64,000 bases of DNA from assembly GCA_030522415.1 (NCBI GenBank), contig CM060107.1, positions 24,494,571 through 24,558,570 on the forward strand, read 5' to 3'. This document shows positions 55,307-64,000 of the stretch, in pieces. The position numbers and the translations under genes are program-made. The notes under the pieces were generated by a model. That model made no database searches. It was not told the DNA's origin and worked only from the letters and a program-made list of their open reading frames with translations. How positions within the stretch are numbered: the stretch's first letter is position 1; every line of letters starts with the position of its first letter. The DNA comes from Channallabes apus. Taxonomy: Eukaryota > Chordata > Actinopteri > Siluriformes > Clariidae.

Positions 55307-56249
55307 TTAGATGCCATTTCTGAACTAACTGAGTCGTGTGTGTTAAAGCATTAAATGGTAAAAGAGCACTAGCAATAAACGTTTTTTTTCTGAAGCCGAA
55401 CTTTATTAATGAGTTACGAGTAAAGAACCTGTACATATGTTCATACAGTATTGACAGCAGCTCTAATTTGTCTAAATCGCATTGCAGACAATAAAAATAA
55501 GTCGAGTCATCCTGTGACCCTGCATGCTTAATCTTTCCACACATGATTCTTGCTTCTCACTTTTTCCTTAATCCCTCGCTGATCTATCTTGTATTTTTCT
55601 AACGGTGTCAGAAACTTTGTGTTAGTAGCACTGCTTGACATGCTTGATGCCTTCCTCTTTTGTAATTTGCGTTGGATAAAGGCAAACTTACAAAAGATGA
55701 AGAAATGCCTAAATGTAGTTGTACGAATAAAAGATTATGTAATGATACAATGTAAATATTTTCACAGAAACAAAGCGTAAAGATGAGACGTGAATCTGAA
55801 GAGGATCTCTTTGATGATTTCCTGGTAAAGTATTGTTTTCTTATTAATTATACTATTTATTAATACCTTGAATATAGTGTTTGTTGCATTGGACAGAAGC
55901 ATATAAATGCAAATGAATATATAAATCTGAGTAATTATTGAACGAATTTTCATGTTTGGACTAACCCTTTAAATACAAACTCAGCATTCATCATAGGATT
56001 TCCTGACACTGTAAAGGTGCAGAGTAATCTATGGAGTGTAGCCATCTCATGCCATGTTTTACAATGTTTTAGTGATGCAAGATTATTGCTAAAGCAATTT
56101 AACCCAAGTTTAACAATCTGAAGTATATGAAGTGATGGTCATTTTTTTATTATCAATTATTTTAATTAAGTCAGCACAGCTTGAAGCAATTCAGATTTTT
56201 TTTTTGTTTCTCAAAATAAATTATTTATTTTCTTGTACATTTTATGCAG

Positions 56250-56489
56250 GGGGACAGACGAAGTGATGTCAGTATGCACCTTCTTAAAATCCTTGTCGTC
56301 TGTGCTGTTGAAGGGGAAGAACCGGTTGGTGTATCCATAATCCTTGAAGGAGAGGAAATTTTGCAAGAATGTTCCAATAGCTCCGAGCACTGCGCTACAC
56401 ATTTGAGCTATTTTCAGAAAGTTCTTCTAGAACTTGATGGGATTAAGCTATCACCAAAAGTGCAAGCTTTAAAGATGAAGTTATCTTAA
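56250..56489 (+). pseudogene. Captured last exon of a SAM-like fish protein family, copy R
   Basis: Directly preceded by a strong acceptor (TTTTCTTGTACATTTTATGCAG) split as pyrimidine tract plus AG at 56248-56249. The frame encodes about 80 residues ending KMKLS and a stop at 56487-56489, with an AATAAA signal at 56886-56891. Copy L carries the same exon. The C-terminal KVQAL pattern recalls multi-copy fish SAM-domain-like proteins. No other exon of that protein is recognisable, so it is likely a fragment. Confidence 0.5.
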
Positions 56490-57228
56490 AACATTTGATT
56501 TGGCTTGACTACAAGTCTTTACATGTTGTGTTTACATGTTCAGCTTAATGTTTTAATGCGTTATGGTTTCAATGGCATACTTTTAAGTGCACTAGTCCAG
56601 AGTGCTGATTTGAATGTTGCAACTTCACTGCTTCCGAGGGCTATTACGTTTTAACGTTTATTCTACAGTTTGTTTAATGTATTTTCTGCTGTATTTTATT
56701 TCTAAATGAATGCTGTATTTTATTTATTTATTATTTTACACAATTTTGTTTAAAACAAGTATTTCAGGCCCTGGTGCCGTGCAATTTTTTTTTCTATGGA
56801 TGCAAAATTTAGCTGAATGCACTTTTATTAAAAAGACAACTTGGATCTAGACTGTGAATGTCACAAATATTTGGTAATGTTGGTGAATAAACTGTTTAAT
56901 TATATTTTAGTTGTGTGATTTATGAAAGATATAGATGAAATAATTACTTAAGTTTCTTTCCAAAACATGAATTAGCAATGTTTACATTATTATAGGGAGT
57001 AATATAAATTGATAAAACCAAGTTAAGGGAAAATCTCACAAAACAAAATGATAGTAATTTCATAAAATTAAGGTTCCTGCTGATACAATAATGAATTAAC
57101 TTTACTTGATTATTTTAAATAAATCTAATTTGTGCATTAAATATAATTATGTAACTTTTACTTGATTTCTTTTATTGTTAATTTAATTAAGTAAATTTTA
57201 CCTGACAATTACGGGTGAGTTTTACTTA

Positions 57229-58111
57229 GGCTGAATCACAATTCTATTTTCTTCCCCTTGTACCTTGAAACGAAGTGGAAAGGGGAAGGGTATAAATATT
57301 TCCCCTAAGAAATGGGACACCACTACAACACTGTTATACGTCATCATACGTTGTCGCTGGTTCCTAATGTTACGTCAGAGGACATGCGCCGATGTTTATC
57401 ACGCATTCCAATAAGAGAGAGATTACTCACTCCCAAAGGTTTTTTGCGCCGTATTTCGATTTTTAAAAAAGTTGCTCATTTTCACCACGAACACGGATGA
57501 GTCTTCGGGTTTCCTCAGCCGTCCATATACAGAATATAAATTACAAAACTGTGGTCACGTTGCAATAAGTAAGAATAGTGTAAGCACCGTTCATTTACAT
57601 GTACACAAATGGCCGCAAGCAAAACAAACAATGCGTTATCAAATGCTCGGCAAACTGCTGTGCTACTGAACTTTCATATTTGTTTGTAGCATGCAGTAAA
57701 GTGTATGTGACATAAAAATATATATTTGTAATATTGTGCAATATGTGCTATCCGCTAGCAAACTTTAACAATTTTTTTTGCAAACGTTTCTTTACAGAAC
57801 ATCACCATAAACACAAACACAAGACTAAAGGTAATATACATATAATGAAAACTTGTCATAAAAATCTTTATTAATGGCAAAAATGACTTAACATTTATGG
57901 GTCTGTTTGCTCGAGTGAGCAGCCATGTTGAAAACTTCGCTTAGCCCTTCGTTTGAAGTGAGGTCCTGAAAAATCTTCGTTTGGAGGGCTATCTGGCCCT
58001 TCCCCCCTCCCCCTACACCTCCAACCAAAAGAGAAATGAGACACCACTACCCCTGCACATGAACGCGTCAAATGGAAGGGTAGGGGGAAGGGGTAGAAAT
58101 GGTATTCAGCC
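57229..58111. mobile_element. PIF/Harbinger-type MITE, copy R counterpart of 6529-7385
   Basis: GGCTGAATCACAA and inverted TTCAGCC ends between TTA (57226-57228) and TTA (58112-58114). Slightly longer than the copy L version through small indels. Present in L and R but not in M. Confidence 0.8.
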
Positions 58112-58230
58112 TTAATATTGGAGCAATAAAATTCACTTAAAATCTGTGTCCAAATTGTTATGAGGATTTTATCAAGTAAATCTTACAAGTTCTTTTTTTC
58201 AGTGCATGGGTGAACACGATGTTTTAAGAA

Positions 58231-58236
<6 letters not shown>

Positions 58237-58295
<59 letters not shown>

Positions 58296-58313
58296 TGTGT
58301 GTGTGTGTGTGTG
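58237..58313. repeat. (TA)n(GT)n microsatellite
   Basis: About 55 bases of TA followed by a GT run; much longer than the copy L equivalent at 6358-6402. Confidence 0.95.
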
Positions 58314-59229
58314 ACCGGTGCAACTCACATGTCCTATTCCATTGTCACTCATACTGCCGTAGTTTTTAGAGCCCTAAAAAAGCATTCGCTAGTAAGTAAG
58401 TAAATAAAAGACAAATGAATAAATAGTTTTAAATTATATATATACAGGGCGTAGATTTAGGGTGGACGGAGGGGATGTGTCCCCACCAATATCCTCCGAC
58501 CATTGCAATGTCCCCACCAATAATTTAATCCACTTTTTTTTAATCGTTCTGTCAACATTAACCTAGACACGCAGAAAGGGATAAATCACGTTCTCTCCTT
58601 GAGTCCTCCCGCCCCCAAAACACATATGAACATTTTGATTGGCTGTGCCTTTCCCTGCCATCATGTGATAGACTATGGCTGCGTTCAGACACAAGCAGCG
58701 CCAAATGCAGTGGACTCACATTCAGTACAGCAGGCCAGGTTATAGTCTGTGAATACGGACGAAAAAACTAACAGCAGATTAAACAGCTAAATATAAAAGT
58801 ATAAATATGATCCCTGTCAGTCTCCTAATCTAATGACTGTTTGTCAGAAATCAGTATTGTGAAAGAAATTGATAAACTAATATACTAATATTGCCATATG
58901 GCTAGAATTTTGTTGAGACCAATAGACAATCCACTTCAGAAAAATAGTTTTTAAAATGCATTCACTTACTTGGCGAACATTAATGATTTGATTCGAGGTT
59001 TGCACACTAAGACTCAGAAAAAATGAAATAAAATGATTGCTGTTTAAATGGCATGTGTTTATCCTGTTTTGTCAGGTAACAGAACCTAAACACCTGTGCT
59101 GTATATCAGACAGCGATGGAGAGAGTGTAGATTACACACAGGTGCTCTCTAGTCATTAACACTCATCAGGCAATGTCTATGGCCAACTGACTGCACTCAG
59201 ACCAAAGGGGGCTGAATAATTACACACAC

Positions 59230-59423
59230 CCCACTTTTCAGTTATTTATTTGTAAAAAAAAAATGTTTGAAATCATGTATGATTTTTGTTCCACTTCTCG
59301 CGTGTACACCACTTTGTATTGGTCTTTCACGTGGAATTCCAATAAAATTGATTCATGTTTGTGGCTGTAATGTGACAAAATGTGGAAAAGTTCACGGGGG
59401 GCGAATACTTTTGCAAGCCACTG
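59230..59423 (+). mobile_element. Tc1/mariner-type end, copy R
   Basis: Inverted counterpart of 114-430, ending GAATACTTTTGCAAGCCACTG followed by TA. No second end or transposase. Confidence 0.55.
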
Positions 59424-59524
59424 TAGTTGTCCTGAGATTTAACATTGTTACCAATGATAGGCTGTCCATGCTCATAAGGAATCCCTCAATGTTTTTCAAT
59501 TAGGGGACAGAAGCAGATCAGCCA

Positions 59525-60527
59525 TGTTGTAGTTCAGGTGAAGAGGCGAGGTCACAGGAGGTCAATCTGAATGTTGATTATACAGTATATAACATATAAT
59601 ATGTGAGCATGTATTATGCATGTTGATTATACTAATATTTAGCATTATGAGGAGTGATAGGCTGAGGATGTAAGTGATTCATTAGTGTTTTTGGCAAAAG
59701 TTTTGAACTGACATTTCACTTTTTTGTCACGCTATTTCATCAGGTGGCAATGCTGTCCGGTCCTAGTGCAGTCAGAGGGGAAGAGTTAGGGTCAAAGCCA
59801 TTGTTCACCCCCAAAAAAACTTTACTCACTATTTACTCCTTAAGTGGTTCCAAACTTTAATGATTTTCTTTATTTTGTTGAATACAAAATAAGATATTGG
59901 GGGGAAAAGCTGAAAACATTGACTTCCGTAGCAGGAAAAACAAATACTATGTAAATCAATGATTACAGGTTTTCAGCATTCTACAAAATATCATCTTTAG
60001 TGTTTATCAGAAGAAAAAAAGAACAGCCTGGACAATATTGATGTCAAACAAATATGCCAGCAGTTTATTTTTGTTAACGAGAGGCGAAGGCAAGTTTTTG
60101 TCTCCTTCATATAGGAGCAATAGGCATTGAGCTGTTGTGTGGTACTCTACCTAGTAGTTCATGTTTAGATGTAATCTACTTTTATATATATACAGATGAT
60201 TGAGATGTTTCATTTGCACTAGGGCTCAATAAAGAATAGTTTTTATTTTATTAAAGACTATCTTTTTGTCAGTTATGAAACATTCCTTTAACTTTACACT
60301 ATTCCTTAATTTAACTTAATGAATTGCATTTCGGGTCGATTAATATCAATCGAAGCATTGCTAGTATTAATGTAAAGTGATTTCGCACCATATTAAGAAA
60401 AACATGTATTCAGTGGACATAGTTGGAGTGGGAGGTTGGTAGGTGGATGGGGCAGGGGGTTGGTGGGTGGAAAAGGGGATTGGGGGATGGGGTATTAGTT
60501 GGAGTCATAGGTAGCAAACCTACGCCC

Positions 60528-60582
<55 letters not shown>

Positions 60583-60714
60583 GAAATATAATTAATATTT
60601 TCGTGTTTAATTACAAAAAAAAACATTTTAATGGTTAGTGATTGTTGCAGACATTTACACTATTTTTGAGAACTATTAAGTTCTCCTTCAACGTGTCATA
60701 GCCGATAACTGCCC
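59525..60714. other. Non-coding flank with a hAT-like fragment and a GT tract
   Basis: At about 59800-60030 there is a segment of the type GACTTCCGTAGCAGGAAAAA with AAAATATCATCTTTAGTGTT, resembling common fish hAT MITEs (memory-based). A (GT)n tract lies at 60530-60575. No gene seen. Confidence 0.5.
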
Positions 60715-60823
60715 CTTTGATCTGCTGGGTATGGCGGGGCGTCAACTGCTGATCAGTGTGTGTAAAGTACGCTACTTTACACTGATCAGCCGTCGACGCC
60801 CCGCCATACCCAGCACATCAAAG
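60715..60823. repeat. 109-bp near-perfect hairpin
   Basis: The left arm, about 60715-60768, contains GGGTATGGCGGGGCGTC and CTGATCAGTGT. The right arm to 60823 is its inverted form with a handful of mismatches and almost no loop (centre near 60770). GC-rich arms in an AT-rich region. Could be a MITE remnant, a transposon subterminal hairpin or a small-RNA precursor. Confidence 0.9.
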
Positions 60824-61403
60824 CAGCACACTCATAAACTCTCATAAACTCTCTCTTAAATAAATGAGCGTGCTGTTTGTGCAACAGCGCGACAAACATT
60901 ACCTGTCCTTTTATGAACTGCACAAGTAGTGGTGGTCATTAACTGCTAGCTAACTGGGTAAGGGGGTTACAGTGGGGTCTGTAGCTCTGTGTCCAGAGCT
61001 CCCTTTTAGGGACCATGTTTAGTTTTAAAGTAAGTTACAGTTTTATTTCACTAAAAGCCATCTAATATGGATACCCACATAATTATGGATTATTATATTT
61101 ATGATATAAAAAAACACTGTTTTTAAAGAAAATATATTAAGTAACAGATAATATTAGGTTTATATTTCAAATTAGATAAAATGCTGATTTTCCAGCAGTA
61201 AAATTATTGTATCTCTACAGTTTATAAAACCTCCGCTGCGTGTATTCATTCACAGGCTCCAGAGCACGCACAGAGAAATAAGAGACTGTGGTTTAGGAGT
61301 GGATTGGAGAGAAGAGAGCTGTTCAGTTACTATTAAAAAAAAATCTAAAAATATATAAATAAAAACATAATATGATCTTTTTGAGTTATGAGGTTTTTAT
61401 TAT

Positions 61404-61640
61404 TATACATAAGACAACCTTTCAGTTTTGTAAATATTCTAGTTATAGTGTGTTAAGTTTTTCTTTAGGTTAAACGGTTTTGAGAATTAGACCATCCAGC
61501 TAAGATCAATATTATGTCGTTGATTGATAAAATCTGGATTAAGGATATTTTATTTTGTTTCATTTATTTAATTTGTATTTTTCATCTTCCCCCCTGAGGG
61601 ATTGCCACCTTATTGTGGTCAGGGGATTTGCGTGCCTCAG
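61404..61640. repeat. Family Y repeat, copy 2
   Basis: Inverted counterpart of 12787-13045. Confidence 0.75.
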
Positions 61641-62360
61641 TGCTTGGATGTTTACCGAGGGCTCAAGGGAGGTGTGTGTGTGTGTCTGTGTGTGTGTGCG
61701 TGTGCGCTGTAGCCTGTCCTTTTTTCAGCTGATTTTTCCGCTACCGCAGATCAGTTTATCAACTTGTAATATATAAATTTTAGGAATATATTAACATGTG
61801 GAGACATCATTATATGTTGAATGGAACTTGTAAGCCTTTGAATGGTGTTAAAAATACTTGCAAAACAAGTATTGCAGCCATACATTGGAGGAAACTTCTG
61901 ATGTGGTCAGTGATTGATGGCACGGTCGGTCGGAGGGGGTTGTGATCACACCTATAGATCTTTTGTTCTAGGCTATCGGTCAAATATCTCTCCACTTGGA
62001 AGCAAAAACATGCAAGGGATTTCAGCATCTCGACGCACATACTAAGCTGTTTATAAAGTAGACACTATTTGTTTTTTCATTTTGTAATCTTTCCCGTGTT
62101 TACTGTGTACTGTATGTATATTCATTTTTTAATGAATTACTGTAAATAAACTACACATTCCGTTGATTTACCAGAAATGACTTTTCTGTTTTTTGTGTGT
62201 GCTAAACTAAACTTCAGGGTCAAAGTAATAGCGATTTTATTTGAAAAGTATTATATATTTACAATGCTGATAAGTTCAAGCTTATTCATATATAAACTGC
62301 TTCAAAGTCTTTCCACCCCGTGACCGCTGAAATCCGACAGACGCAGGGCTCAAGGGAGGT

Positions 62361-62402
<42 letters not shown>

Positions 62403-62563
62403 ATGTGTGTGTGTGCGCGTGCGCTGCAGCCTGTCCTATTTTCAGCTGATTTTTCCGCTACCGCAGATCAGTTTATCAACTTGTAATATATACATTTTAG
62501 GAATACATTAACATGTGCAGACATTTAAGGGTGCGCTGCCCTCTCTTGCCCCTGCGTAGAGCC

Positions 62564-62586
62564 TACACACACACACACACACACAC

Positions 62587-62620
<34 letters not shown>

Positions 62621-62622
62621 TA
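62564..62622. repeat. (AC)n(ATCT)n compound microsatellite
   Basis: AC run followed directly by about ten ATCT units. Confidence 0.97.
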
Positions 62623-62962
62623 TATTTGGAATCTGCATCTACATTTTCTGTTACAAGTATAGAATTAGGTTCAGCTGAGACTCATGATCAATGGTGTTAG
62701 GGTACTTATGTAGTTATGTAGTGATAATTAGTTTCAGCCAAATCATTAAAACTAACAATGGACTATGACACTCTTGAGAGGGGATATGAAGGTGTTATTC
62801 ATTTATTTATTCTCTACAAGGGTGCGAACTACAGTACAGACCAAACTGTAACTTTCTCTTATACTACTATAAAAATTCTAAATATAAACAAACAAAATAC
62901 AGCTTTTTTTCCTCAGAGGTAAACGGAAAAGTGAAGTTGTTCAGCTGTTTACTGTCACTGCA

Positions 62963-63560
62963 GCTTCTTCAAAGTCTTCCCACTCCGTGACCGCTGAAAT
63001 CCGACACGACACCACGTTAGGCTGCGTCTTGTCTCATTTGTATACCGACGGTGATTGGATGCTTCCCGAGGGCTCAGGGGAGTGTGTGTGTCTGTGTGTG
63101 TGTGTCTATGTGTGTGCGTGCGCGCGGGTACTTGTTCTACTGTTATAAAAACTCTAAATATAAACAAACAAAATACAGCTTTTTTTTCAGAGGTAAACGG
63201 AAAAGTGAAGATGTTCAGTGTCACACTCAGTGGAGTTACCGAAATCTTTGGTTTAGTCCTCATTGAGTTGCCACACATCATTTCCACATTTCGCTCGCTT
63301 TTATTACTCTTATGTGAGAATAAACAGTGAAACATTCCACAGGTTTATAATTCACCGCGGCCAAGTGAACCACGTTCCCGTCGAACGAAACGAGGCACAA
63401 TCGTGGTGTTTGCTTCGGTTATGACACACCATAGTTTATTATCTGCTGTGGTAGATCTGATTATTTATTCAAATACAATAATAAAGCTTTATATCCTCAG
63501 GAGGGCTCAGTACATTGTTTTAGCGATAGTTTCACGGAAGCGAGTTCAGAACTAATCTAA
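62963..63560 (+). repeat. Family Z repeat, copy 2
   Basis: Direct counterpart of 23470-24020, with small indels; non-coding. Confidence 0.8.
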
Positions 63561-64000
63561 CCAAACCAAAAAAAAAAAAAACATCCGAAGCTTCAAATAG
63601 AATGAACGAACTAATGAAATTGATATATATGTAATTGATATACTGTATATACAGACGTGTGTGTGTCATTTTAATTCAAATGAACATTTTAATGCTTTCT
63701 GATACACTTATCAACTTATCCACATACACTTATCAACACAAACTCTCCGTGCACGCACACACAATCTCTAAAAAAATTAATATTAATAACATACATATAC
63801 AAATAAACAAATGTAGGTGTAATAAAAGTAGTCGTGATGTCAGTACTCGCCCAGCAAACCAGCCTTTTGCAGCGGCTTAAAACGTATGAATTATCTTCAA
63901 ATATACAAAAAAAAAAGCGACAAGACACTCGATTATTATGCATAGGTTATTTGTTTAATTCAAAAAGTTCATAAAAACACTTTAAAACGAGAGAAAAACT

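Larger units (their letters stand above)
53993..59524 (+). repeat. Family A dispersed repeat, copy R
   Basis: Begins AGATGTCGCCATT and matches copy L to the window edge. It contains two Harbinger-type MITEs, an exon-like 5' segment and a captured last exon. It lies in the intron of the piggyBac-like element, so it is younger than that element unless the junction arose by rearrangement. Confidence 0.85.
60824..64000. other. Non-coding flank with diverged repeats
   Basis: Contains family Y (61404-61640), a duplicated ~190-bp block (61645-61800 and 62340-62520, sharing CGCTACCGCAGATCAGTTTA), family Z (62963-63560) and a (AC)n(ATCT)n microsatellite at 62564-62622. Reading frames over the GT tracts are artefacts. 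No gene seen. Confidence 0.65.

Noticed and set aside
1..59524. One giant transposon bounded by the inverted family A arms
   Set aside because: A third copy lies between the arms, the inner ends have unrelated flanks, and the right arm lies inside a piggyBac-like element. Independent copies explain the layout better.
60423..60638. ORFs over GT tracts, also at 61555-61776, 62320-62511 and 63051-63330
   Set aside because: Open only because GT repeats encode Cys-Val in a row.

Overview
The window looks like transposon-dense, AT-rich nuclear DNA from a ray-finned (teleost) fish. The evidence is the mix of element families: a DIRS retrotransposon, a Gmr1-type LTR element with integrase before reverse transcriptase, Rex1-like and L2-like LINEs, an IR/DR Tc1 transposon, tRNA-derived SINEs, hAT, Harbinger and piggyBac pieces, and a gamma/epsilon-like endogenous retrovirus. 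I cannot name the species. I found no intact host gene. The only host-like coding sequence is the last exon of a SAM-domain-like fish protein family, carried inside a dispersed repeat.

The frame of the window is that repeat, here called family A (at least 4.8 kb without insertions), present three times. Copy L (1-18709, minus) runs off the left edge. Copy M (24738-39813, plus) is truncated. Copy R (53993 to at least 59524, plus) carries its own nested insertions. L and R make a large inverted pair about 35 kb apart. Each copy was hit by different later insertions, so the copies act as empty-site references for one another. Copy L holds a 5.1-kb DIRS element (474-5602), a Harbinger-type MITE (6529-7385), a hAT-type MITE (9158-10247) and a 7.7-kb TA-flanked DNA element (10303-18017). 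That last element itself contains a SINE and a gag-bearing, deleted LTR retrotransposon (14464-17447). Copy M holds an endogenous retrovirus with identical LTRs but a ruined coding region (25261-33929), a Rex1-like LINE (34512-36370) and an L2-like LINE (36708-39767).

From 39848 to 59524 the insertions are stacked. A DNA element with CACCCTAAAAAATGC ends (M1, from 39848) contains a small LTR retrotransposon whose only gene is an 886-codon tandem-repeat ORF (39957-43345). It also contains a second member of its own family (M2, 43599-45627) and then a Gmr1-like LTR element (46551-52840). The Gmr1-like element is split by a Tc1 transposon (48383-49951) and interrupted within its reverse transcriptase by a piggyBac-like element (from 52841). 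The piggyBac-like element is interrupted in turn by family A copy R.

The intervals 18710-24737 and 59525-64000 hold MITEs, a SINE, diverged repeats shared between the two intervals, microsatellites and one striking 109-bp hairpin, but no recognisable genes. Most coding regions are broken. The best preserved are the DIRS RT/RNase H ORF, the L2 reverse transcriptase ORF and the repeat ORF of the small LTR element.
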